DNA of 5,835 bases, taken from assembly GCA_003448835.1 (NCBI GenBank), contig DLXM01000239.1:1-5835 (forward strand), given 5' to 3'. Shown one piece after another: positions 1 through 5,608 of the stretch. The position numbers were made by a program, and so were the translations under genes. Source of the DNA: Bacteroidota bacterium. Lineage in GTDB: Bacteria; Bacteroidota; Rhodothermia; Balneolales; HLUCCA01. The notes below the pieces were generated by a model. That model was not told the origin of the DNA. It searched no databases and was given only the letters and a program-made list of their open reading frames with translations. The number at the start of each line of letters is the position of its first letter. The stretch's first letter is position 1.

Positions 1-235
1 CAATAATTGGTTCATTGTTATTTGCATCAGTAACCCTACCACTGATTGTTCCCCGTTCCTGGACTTGAGTATCATCAAATCCCGTCTCGGAATTCATGTT
101 ATTTTTGGCCAATAAAGGCTCATTAAATCCGGCTATTATTATTGCGCAAACTGTCAGGATTGATAGAATGTTTATTTTCATACTCCTGCCAATCATACGA
201 TGAGCCGGGTGGATTCGGCTTGTTTTTATTCGCAT
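1..235 (-). CDS. SusC/RagA-like TonB-linked outer-membrane receptor, N-terminal fragment
   Basis: Only the first 78 codons are present; the frame runs off the left edge. Residues 1-20 are a basic n-region, about 21-38 a hydrophobic signal core, and LLA-K near residue 43 is a likely signal-peptidase site. Residues 61-78 read RGTISGRVTDANNNEPII, the opening of a carboxypeptidase-regulatory-like domain, which in this group usually precedes a TonB plug and barrel of the SusC family. Such receptors import glycans or peptides across the outer membrane. The barrel is not visible, so another outer-membrane protein with this domain is possible. Start choice: ATG at 235 directly follows an in-frame stop (TAG TCA ATG) and has AGAGGA 8 bases upstream. 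In-frame ATGs at 196 (no clear Shine-Dalgarno) and 181 (AGGAG only one base away) are alternatives; the latter gives a more conventional short signal peptide. It lies downstream of the permease on the same strand but appears to have its own promoter. Confidence 0.75.
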   Translation of the reverse strand, partial: MRIKTSRIHPAHRMIGRSMKINILSILTVCAIIIAGFNEPLLAKNNMNSETGFDDTQVQERGTISGRVTDANNNEPII

Positions 236-243
236 TGACTAGA

Positions 244-249
244 TCCTCT
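244..249 (-). promoter_or_regulatory. Ribosome binding site deciding the receptor start
   Basis: On the minus strand this reads AGAGGA, 8 bases before the ATG at 235. It is the best-spaced Shine-Dalgarno in the leader and favours the longest of three in-frame starts. A second purine run, AGGAG at 183-187, sits only one base from the ATG at 181, which is too close for normal initiation. Confidence 0.55.
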
Positions 250-276
250 TTTATAGGTTTTATGGGAAATCGGGTA

Positions 277-304
277 TAGAATGGGAGGACCCCACTCCAT
301 ACTA
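277..304 (-). other. Hairpin in the receptor mRNA leader
   Basis: The segment can fold as an imperfect stem: 277-279 pairs with 302-304, 281-284 with 297-300, and 286-287 with 295-296. There is one mismatch (280/301), one bulged base (285) and a 7-base loop at 288-294. It is GC-rich compared with its surroundings and lies between the predicted transcription start (near 345) and the start codon at 235. No U-run follows it on the minus strand, so it does not look like an ordinary intrinsic terminator. A leader structure affecting mRNA stability or translation is possible. The assignment rests on pairing alone. Confidence 0.35.
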
Positions 305-351
305 CAGACAACTATGTATTTTTAACTACACCTCTGTACGTAGATATGCCT

Positions 352-380
352 ATTATACTAAATTGCTTAGCACTCTACAA
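352..380 (-). promoter_or_regulatory. Sigma70-like promoter for the receptor gene
   Basis: On the minus strand, TTGTAG (380-375) and a perfect TATAAT (357-352) are separated by exactly 17 bases. Transcription would begin near 345, giving a leader of roughly 110 bases to the ATG at 235. It is the best promoter match in the window and implies that the receptor need not rely on read-through from the permease gene. Typical Bacteroidota promoters instead use TTTG/TAnnTTTG, so the match also bears on which phylum this is. Confidence 0.55.
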
Positions 381-410
381 TTAAATTACAGTTAACGAAT
401 TAATTTAATT
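379..410. repeat. AT-rich perfect inverted repeat behind the permease stop
   Basis: AATTAAATTA (379-388) and TAATTTAATT (401-410) are perfect 10-base complements around a 12-base spacer that itself contains the palindrome GTTAAC (391-396). The repeat begins 3 bases after the permease stop codon, and its far arm touches the -35 element of the receptor promoter. It could be an operator for the receptor or a weak 3' hairpin of the permease mRNA. With only A:T pairs and no following U-run it is a poor terminator candidate. Confidence 0.45.
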
Positions 411-412
411 TA

Positions 413-2314
413 TTAATCAGCAACAGGTTCGTCAGTTTTTTTACCAAACTCTGGATCTATTTTAACAAAATATGCAATAATAAATGAGGGTATAGTCGCA
501 ATCATAACCCACACGAAGAAATGTTGATATCCAATTATATCCTGAACCCAACCACTAAACATACCCGGAATCATCATTCCAAGCGCCATAAATCCGGTAG
601 TGATTGCAAAATGTGCGGTTTTATGCTCCCCTTCAGATACGTAAATCATATATAACATGTAGGCTGTGAACCCAAACCCATAACCAAATTGCTCAACTGC
701 CACAGCCAGATTTATTATCAAAAAACTCTCCGGCATCGCGTATGATAAATAGATATAAACCGCATTGGGTAAATTAATTGCAAAAATCATTGGCCATAAC
801 CAGAATTTAAGTCCATGACGCGCAGCCAGAATCCCGCCCAAAATACCGCCAAAGGTAAGTGCCAATATTCCAACTGTTCCATATACAAACCCAACTTCGC
901 CCGTAGTTAAGGCTAATCCACCAACTTCTTGAGCATCCAGCAAAAATGGTGAAGCTAACTTAACCAGTTGCGACTCGCCAAATCTATAGAAAAGCAAAAA
1001 GAGTAGTATGATTCCAATCTGTTCTTTTTTGAAAAACAGCACGAAAGTTCTGAAAAATTCTCTGACCAGGCTCTCATCACCTTCCTGAATAACAGCTTTA
1101 TCGGAAGCGGGGCGAGGTAGTGCATATCGATGGTACAAAAAGAAGAAAACAAACATCCCGGTCAGTAAGAAAAAGGTAATGGACCATGCCAGTGGAATAT
1201 TTCCCGCCCGGGCTGCAAACGACGCCGTTGAGGAAACCTCCAGTTTGGGATCCAATTGGATTAAGGTCATTACCGGACGATTCCAGTTCTCTGAAGTGAA
1301 TACAAATCGCTCACCCTCAACTAACGATATTGAGTTATCTCCCGATTCTCTTCCAAAATTTACTACTACATCTTCTCCGGGTTCAGGTGCACCGGATAAT
1401 GAAAAATATACTACACCTATATTCCCCACCTTTCCATCATCAGCAATCGGCACCACTTCAGGACCAAAATTTCGTCGTAAAAATCCTTCAAGAGGCCCCG
1501 TAACCATTTTATTCCATAGTGACTGATTGGTGACTTGAGTTTCACCTGTAGCATTTGTATTTCCACCACCGGAAACTACCCCCGAAACCTGATAAAAACT
1601 CTGACTTTCATTCCAGTTTTTTGCCACGGATTTAATCGAATCTATAACATTAGCGTCAACTCTACTGGTACTTATTTCGATGGTTTCAGGCCAGGTTACA
1701 AGACGAAGTTCACCCTGATCACCCCGGATTTCCACTTCGGATGGGTGTTGAGGCAACGAAATTTCGGTACCGGATGATGCTCTGACCTCCAGATTGATCG
1801 TTGGGAGTCCGCTATTACTTTCTACATAACCCGCAAAAATTATGAGTAATCCTTGACCGGTGATCATGGCAATTCGATAAAAAGTACTCCGGACTCCTAC
1901 AAACCAAGCCTGATCATGTTTTGATAACCCAAGCATGTAAAGTCCATCGGCCGCAATGTCATGAGTTGCAGAACTAAATGCCAGCAACCACATAAATGCC
2001 AACGAATACTGGAAAAAATTGGGCGCTGGAATAGTAAACGCAATACCGGCCAGCCCGGCACCGATCAGTAATTGCATGGTCACAATCCACCAACGCTTGG
2101 TCTTAATCAGGTCAACAATCGGACTCCAAAGAGGTTTTATTACCCATGGTAAATACAACCAACTTGTGTACAACGCTATTTCGGTATTGGATATACCCAG
2201 TCGTTTGTACATAATTACCGAAACCAGCATCACAACTACGTATGGAATTCCCTGTGCGAAATAAAGGGAAGGAATCCATTTCCATGGACTTGGTTGGGTC
2301 TTTTTATCAGCCAT
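413..2314 (-). CDS. ampG: AmpG-like muropeptide permease (MFS) with large periplasmic insertion
   Basis: A 633-residue inner-membrane transporter of the AmpG/PAT branch of the major facilitator superfamily, whose members import GlcNAc-anhydroMurNAc (peptides) for recycling. Family marks include PWKWIPSLYFAQGIPY (10-25), KPLWSPIVD (60-68) and SATHDIAADG (115-124) followed by a conserved TM5 region (about 137-164). Twelve membrane segments can be drawn: five before residue 164, TM6 at about 372-396, then six from about 430 to 618. Usual AmpG-like proteins are roughly 400-500 residues; the excess is an insertion of about 200 residues (165-371) between TM5 and TM6, which topology places in the periplasm. 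It holds a mixed beta/helical part (168-245), a Gly/Asn/Thr linker (246-262), and a stretch at about 297-355 resembling Calx-beta-like repeats (FTSENWNRP at 339-347). The start has AGG 6 bases upstream. It lies 107 bases after namZ on the same strand, which supports a role in peptidoglycan salvage. The substrate is inferred. Confidence 0.85.
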   Translation of the reverse strand: MADKKTQPSPWKWIPSLYFAQGIPYVVVMLVSVIMYKRLGISNTEIALYTSWLYLPWVIKPLWSPIVDLIKTKRWWIVTMQLLIGAGLAGIAFTIPAPNFFQYSLAFMWLLAFSSATHDIAADGLYMLGLSKHDQAWFVGVRSTFYRIAMITGQGLLIIFAGYVESNSGLPTINLEVRASSGTEISLPQHPSEVEIRGDQGELRLVTWPETIEISTSRVDANVIDSIKSVAKNWNESQSFYQVSGVVSGGGNTNATGETQVTNQSLWNKMVTGPLEGFLRRNFGPEVVPIADDGKVGNIGVVYFSLSGAPEPGEDVVVNFGRESGDNSISLVEGERFVFTSENWNRPVMTLIQLDPKLEVSSTASFAARAGNIPLAWSITFFLLTGMFVFFFLYHRYALPRPASDKAVIQEGDESLVREFFRTFVLFFKKEQIGIILLFLLFYRFGESQLVKLASPFLLDAQEVGGLALTTGEVGFVYGTVGILALTFGGILGGILAARHGLKFWLWPMIFAINLPNAVYIYLSYAMPESFLIINLAVAVEQFGYGFGFTAYMLYMIYVSEGEHKTAHFAITTGFMALGMMIPGMFSGWVQDIIGYQHFFVWVMIATIPSFIIAYFVKIDPEFGKKTDEPVAD

Positions 2315-2397
2315 TGTTTACCTAATTACTCAAATATTCACATTTATCTTTATTTAGTCGCAACATGCACCATCAATTGCACCAGTACAAGGCTATG

Positions 2398-2409
2398 ATC
2401 GATAACAAT
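2398..2409. repeat. Copy 1 of a shared 12-base word (permease upstream region)
   Basis: ATCGATAACAAT lies 84 bases before the permease start codon, in the gap between namZ and the permease. An identical copy is at 3792-3803 in the namZ/amidase divergent promoter region. Here the word also overlaps a short inverted repeat, GATA-ACAA-TATC (2401-2412). A regulator binding site common to the three genes is the simplest reading, but it is inferred from repetition and position only. I see no convincing promoter or terminator in the rest of this 107-base gap. Confidence 0.4.
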
Positions 2410-2421
2410 ATCTATTTTTCG

Positions 2422-3684
2422 TTAATATATATAATACTGTGAGCTTTTTTCTCTAAATGATAACACGTCTTTGTTTAAAAAGGCCTCAACATCAGCATAT
2501 TTCATGTTTTGAGAGAATAACTCGCGGACTTTACTCGTCCCGGCCACCCGGTCAAACATTCTAATCCTGGCTTCTGTCGCAAGACTAAATGGATTCTTAT
2601 CCGGATGCAGCACATGATGCTCCTGCAAAAACAAAAACTGCAAACTCATCAAATTCACCTTACTGAAATCAGTCACATAAACCTGAATCCCATGCAACAC
2701 CTCACCCTGATTTCGACCATAATACGGTCTCCAGGTGACAGGTCTGAACATGACACCATCCAAACCAAGAGCATTCATTCTTTCAGCCATCACCTGACCA
2801 TCAATCCACGGAGCGCCAAACAACTCAAAAGGCATCGTATATCCAACGCCCTCACTCACAATCTGAAGTTCCCCAATAATCCCGGTTGCTGTGTAATAAA
2901 TAGCAGTGTGTGTATGTGGAATATGTGGTGATGTTGGCACCCATGGCAAACCAGTATCCGGATAACTCATATCCCGATTCCAACCTTCCATCGCGACAAT
3001 ATCCAAATCAACTTTAGCACCACCTTCCAACATTCCTTCCTCATTCAAGAAAATAGCAAGTTCCCCGGACGTCATTCCGTACACATAAGGAATCTTAAAT
3101 TGACTCACAAACGAGATATATCCGTCTTCGACCAGGTTCCCTTCTATTTTCCCACCCAACGGATTAGGTCTGTCCAGCACCATAAACGTTATCCCTTTTT
3201 CCGCAGCTGCTTCCATGGCGAGTCCCATAGAAGAAATAAAAGTATAGGACCGACTACCTACATCCTGAATGTCATAAATCAGAACGTCCACACCCTCAAG
3301 CATTTCCTGAGTCGGTTTGCGATTTCGACCATAAATAGAAAATACTGTGATGCCGGTTTTTTCATCGATATAGGTTTCAACATAATCGCCGGCTGAAATA
3401 TCGCCCCTTACGCCGTGCTCCGGACCGTACAATGCAACCAGATCAACTCCCTCAGCGGCATGTAACAAATCGATATTCGTTTGCAATTTGTAATTCACGC
3501 CAGTGGCATTGGTAATTAGTCCGACTCGTTTACCCTGCAATTGAGAAAAATTTGATTGCTCAAGTACATCAAGCCCGGTTAAAACATTTGGTTTTGGCGC
3601 CACACTACCTTGTGCAAATGCCATACTTAATCCCATGACAAGCAATAGTTGGGTTATTAAAATTGATTTTATGATATTTTTCAT
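2422..3684 (-). CDS. namZ: NamZ/DUF1343 family exo-beta-N-acetylmuramidase (GH171), secreted
   Basis: A 420-residue protein. NamZ enzymes release single MurNAc residues from the non-reducing end of peptidoglycan glycan fragments. Residues 1-25 are a clear signal peptide ending AFAQ, so it acts in the periplasm or outside. Family motifs in order: YGPEHGVRGD (86-95, with Glu89), DIQDVGSRSYTF (138-149), LDRPNPLGG (170-178), GMTSGELA (203-210), TGLPWVPTSP (244-253), PFELFGAPW (285-293) and a C-terminus ending YYIY, typical of the family. The usual EGTNxSxGRGT segment is here ELQIVSEGVGYT (272-283): Glu272 is kept but its surroundings differ. The frame is open for another 101 codons upstream (to 3987), but that part runs into the divergent amidase gene and lacks family similarity. 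The ATG at 3684 starts the signal peptide and is chosen despite a weak Shine-Dalgarno. It is divergent from the amidase and upstream of the permease. Confidence 0.9.
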   Translation of the reverse strand: MKNIIKSILITQLLLVMGLSMAFAQGSVAPKPNVLTGLDVLEQSNFSQLQGKRVGLITNATGVNYKLQTNIDLLHAAEGVDLVALYGPEHGVRGDISAGDYVETYIDEKTGITVFSIYGRNRKPTQEMLEGVDVLIYDIQDVGSRSYTFISSMGLAMEAAAEKGITFMVLDRPNPLGGKIEGNLVEDGYISFVSQFKIPYVYGMTSGELAIFLNEEGMLEGGAKVDLDIVAMEGWNRDMSYPDTGLPWVPTSPHIPHTHTAIYYTATGIIGELQIVSEGVGYTMPFELFGAPWIDGQVMAERMNALGLDGVMFRPVTWRPYYGRNQGEVLHGIQVYVTDFSKVNLMSLQFLFLQEHHVLHPDKNPFSLATEARIRMFDRVAGTSKVRELFSQNMKYADVEAFLNKDVLSFREKSSQYYIY

Positions 3685-3718
3685 GATCTGTAGATGATTT
3701 ATAACAAGATGATGTTTT

Positions 3719-3747
3719 AAAATATTTACATAGCACTGGGAATCCAA
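3719..3747 (-). promoter_or_regulatory. Possible namZ promoter
   Basis: On the minus strand TTGGAT (3747-3742) and TATTTT (3724-3719) are separated by 17 bases, and transcription would start about 30 bases before the ATG at 3684. Each box deviates from consensus and the region is AT-rich, so a chance match is possible. The position, in the only non-coding space upstream of namZ, supports it. Confidence 0.35.
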
Positions 3748-3784
3748 CCATTTATTGAAAATAATGAGCGATTTTTCATCCAAA

Positions 3785-3813
3785 TTGAGTAATCGATAAC
3801 AATTATATATAAA
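3785..3813 (+). promoter_or_regulatory. Possible promoter for the DUF1460 amidase gene
   Basis: TTGAGT (3785-3790) and TATAAA (3808-3813) are separated by 17 bases, giving a transcription start near 3820 and a leader of about 37 bases to the ATG at 3857. The spacer contains the shared word ATCGATAACAAT, and the -10 box lies within an inverted repeat. Repression by a factor binding there would be sterically sensible. The boxes are good but not perfect. Confidence 0.45.
3792..3803. repeat. Copy 2 of the shared 12-base word (divergent promoter region)
   Basis: An exact second copy of ATCGATAACAAT (first at 2398-2409), in the same orientation. It lies between the predicted -35 and -10 boxes of the amidase gene and 108 bases upstream of the namZ start codon, so a bound regulator could affect both divergent genes. 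Confidence 0.4.
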
Positions 3814-3818
3814 TTGTT
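3798..3818. repeat. Inverted repeat over the amidase -10 region
   Basis: AACAATT (3798-3804) and AATTGTT (3812-3818) are perfect complements around the 7-base centre ATATATA. The repeat covers the predicted -10 element and overlaps the end of the 12-base word. Its size and symmetry suit a dimeric repressor operator, though AT-rich DNA gives such symmetry by chance fairly often. Confidence 0.4.
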
Positions 3819-3856
3819 TCGGGAAATTCATTTCAAACGAATCCGGATACTGGAAT

Positions 3857-4840
3857 ATGCATAAAATTTTACTCGCCATACTCACCCTCCTCGTAATTAC
3901 AACCCCTCCCGGATCCCAGACATTTACTACTTCCACCCGGATTGAATCCAACTTTGTAGCCAATATCAACCAGATTAACAATTTCATTCATCCGGTTCAT
4001 ATAACTAACGCAAACAAACTGAATTCACTTAGCATACATAACCCATCCACAATACCACCATCCGACCAGGCAACCTTTGAACAATGGCTACGTGAAGGAC
4101 AAGCGTACCACAAATCCGGAAAAACCGTCCCCCAACTCATCGAATTCTACGCTCAAAAACAACTAGGAATTCCATACGTTGGCGGACTCCTCGAAATCCC
4201 AAAACTCGAAACATTGATCCTGACGTTAGAAGGCTCCGATTGTGTTTTATTCGTTGAGTACAGCCTTGCACTCACACTCACCACCTTACAGAACAGTACC
4301 AGTTACTCAGATCTTTCCAGGAACGTGGCGCTTCTTCGCTATCAAAACGGCCAGGTGGAGGGATACGCCAGCCGATTACATTACTTTAGCGATTGGTTAA
4401 AAACGAATCAGGAAAAAGGCATTCTGGACATCCTTCATAAAAACAATTCAAGCCTTCCTCTGCTTGATCCCGTAAATTTCATGACTAAAAATCGATCATC
4501 TTATCGTCAGTTAAGTGAATCGGATTCGCTGTTTCAACTCATGCAGGAACGGGAAGCTTTCTTGCGATCCAACCAGATTCGCTTCATTCCGGAGCATCGA
4601 ATTCCGGATTTTGAATCATCGTTACAAACCGGGGACATCCTTAGTTTTGTATCCACCGTTAACGGTCTCGACATTGCACACACGGCTCTAATCGTCAGAG
4701 AGGGTAATCGCGTCGGATTTTATCATGCTTCAACGACGGGTAAAGTAATTAAGGAGCCCAAAACGTTGTACGAATACACAACTGATCGCCGAAATGTGGA
4801 GGGTATCATCGTGGCCCGACTGGCAAATCCGGTTAATTAG
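3857..4840 (+). CDS. DUF1460 NlpC/P60-fold N-acetylmuramoyl-L-alanine amidase, secreted
   Basis: A 327-residue protein with an N-terminal signal sequence (hydrophobic core about 4-16). A Ser/Asn/Ile-rich linker reaches to about residue 70, and the DUF1460 domain fills the rest. Family marks: GIPYVGGLLE (104-113), SDCVLFVEYSLAL (127-139) with the nucleophile Cys129, SRLHYFSDW (172-180), GDILSF (259-264), GLDIAHTALIV (270-280) with His275, FYHAS (288-292) with His290, and EGIIVARL (315-322). Cys-His-His is the NlpC/P60 catalytic arrangement and looks intact. Characterised DUF1460 enzymes cut the bond between N-acetylmuramic acid and L-alanine in small muropeptides rather than intact wall. There is no lipobox Cys, so a soluble periplasmic or secreted enzyme is expected. 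The start follows a weak purine stretch (TGGA). It is divergent from namZ across a 172-base region and converges on the DUF502 gene, suggesting paired expression with the salvage genes. Confidence 0.9.
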   Translation: MHKILLAILTLLVITTPPGSQTFTTSTRIESNFVANINQINNFIHPVHITNANKLNSLSIHNPSTIPPSDQATFEQWLREGQAYHKSGKTVPQLIEFYAQKQLGIPYVGGLLEIPKLETLILTLEGSDCVLFVEYSLALTLTTLQNSTSYSDLSRNVALLRYQNGQVEGYASRLHYFSDWLKTNQEKGILDILHKNNSSLPLLDPVNFMTKNRSSYRQLSESDSLFQLMQEREAFLRSNQIRFIPEHRIPDFESSLQTGDILSFVSTVNGLDIAHTALIVREGNRVGFYHASTTGKVIKEPKTLYEYTTDRRNVEGIIVARLANPVN

Positions 4841-4850
4841 AATGTGGTGA

Positions 4851-5450
4851 TTACACGTGATGATTAGTATGATCAATGGTTTCGTGTAGTCCCGCTACCC
4901 CACCAGATACAACAAACTTCATAATATCACCGGCATTTACTTTTAACTCACGCACCTGATTTACGGGTACGATAAATAGCTCTCCCGAAAAGTTGTATGA
5001 GTGCGGAAAATAAACGGCTACTTTTTCTCTTTCTCCCAGAAGATGTAGATCCCGTTCAGTTAAAAATCCAATTTTCTCAAGATTTGAAATAGGATTCACC
5101 AACACCATAACAGGCTTGTTGAACTTTTTTTCCTTACCTACAAATGCTGAAAACAAGTCGCTAAAAGCTGAATAAACCACGTTCAGAATGGGGACGCTTT
5201 CAATGACTCGTTTTGCGAACCGTTTAATTGGTGTTGCTATAATTGTTTGACCCAGATATCCAACAGTAGTCAAAACTAGTATTAAAATTATGATACCGAG
5301 ACCGGGAATTGAGAGTCCCATAAACACGAATAAAAAGTCTTCCAGAATCCCGTCAACAAAATTGAAAATCAATACAATTATGTAAGCTGTAACTGTGAGT
5401 GGTGCCAGATACAATATACCCTGAATAAAAAATCTTGCTAATTTCTTCAT
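4851..5450 (-). CDS. DUF502 family inner-membrane protein
   Basis: A 199-residue protein of the DUF502 family, whose biochemical role is not established. Two membrane segments are visible (about 11-32 and 49-70). They are followed by the family signature ESVPILNVVYSAF (84-96) and a soluble part with VAVYFPHSYNFSGELF (144-159) and KFVVSGGV (178-185), matching the usual conserved SG-L and SGG-V elements. The tail is His-rich. An ATG at 5462 gives four more residues, but GGAG at 5457-5460 overlaps that codon region and lies exactly 6 bases before the ATG at 5450, so 5450 is the better start. It converges with the amidase gene (10 bases between stop codons) and diverges from the YtxH gene, with which it may share a regulatory region. 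Nothing links it to peptidoglycan salvage apart from position. Confidence 0.85.
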   Translation of the reverse strand: MKKLARFFIQGILYLAPLTVTAYIIVLIFNFVDGILEDFLFVFMGLSIPGLGIIILILVLTTVGYLGQTIIATPIKRFAKRVIESVPILNVVYSAFSDLFSAFVGKEKKFNKPVMVLVNPISNLEKIGFLTERDLHLLGEREKVAVYFPHSYNFSGELFIVPVNQVRELKVNAGDIMKFVVSGGVAGLHETIDHTNHHV

Positions 5451-5456
5451 TGATGA

Positions 5457-5460
5457 CTCC
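5457..5460 (-). promoter_or_regulatory. Ribosome binding site deciding the DUF502 start
   Basis: GGAG on the minus strand, 6 bases before the ATG at 5450 and overlapping the upstream in-frame ATG at 5462. This arrangement favours the shorter protein. Confidence 0.6.
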
Positions 5461-5527
5461 ATAATTTTTAAATCTGACTAAATATTCTAGAAATTGGTTC
5501 GTTGTAGGTAATATACGGTAACAAAAC

Positions 5528-5541
5528 TTCCTTTTAAGGAA
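5528..5541. repeat. Inverted repeat in the DUF502/YtxH divergent region
   Basis: TTCCTT (5528-5533) and AAGGAA (5536-5541) form a perfect palindrome-like repeat with a 2-base centre. It lies 68 bases upstream of the YtxH start and 78 bases upstream of the DUF502 start, a plausible operator position. In the rest of 5451-5608 I see only a weak TATAAC (5571-5576) that could be a -10 box for the YtxH gene, without a matching -35. Confidence 0.35.
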
Positions 5542-5608
5542 TTAAACCAACATCTACCACGTTATCTAAGTATAACAGTTAACATCAACAAACTATTTAA
5601 GAGGATAT

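Noticed and set aside
123..311. A 62-codon minus-strand frame in the receptor leader.
   Set aside because: It needs a TTG start without a Shine-Dalgarno, overlaps the receptor start out of frame, is rich in Asn and Pro without a recognisable domain, and looks like a chance open frame.
379..410. Intrinsic terminator for the permease gene.
   Set aside because: The stem is made only of A:T pairs, the loop is 12 bases and no U-run follows on the minus strand.
1179..1777. Plus-strand open frames opposite the permease insertion.
   Set aside because: They are antisense shadows: no ribosome sites, no recognisable domains, and the minus-strand frame is clearly the coding one.
2605..3396. Plus-strand open frames opposite namZ.
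   Set aside because: The translations have no recognisable domain and mirror a well-supported gene on the other strand.
3685..3987. A 101-codon upstream extension of the namZ reading frame.
   Set aside because: It overlaps the oppositely oriented amidase gene and the divergent promoter region, has no family similarity, and would place the clear signal peptide in the middle of the protein.
4841..4850. A bidirectional terminator between the convergent amidase and DUF502 genes.
   Set aside because: The gap is only 10 bases and no stable hairpin with a U-run can be drawn across it.
388..5583. A 9-base word ACAGTTAAC shared by 388-396 and 5575-5583, both in promoter regions.
   Set aside because: Nine bases in AT-rich DNA over this distance is within chance expectation, and the two flanking genes are unrelated.
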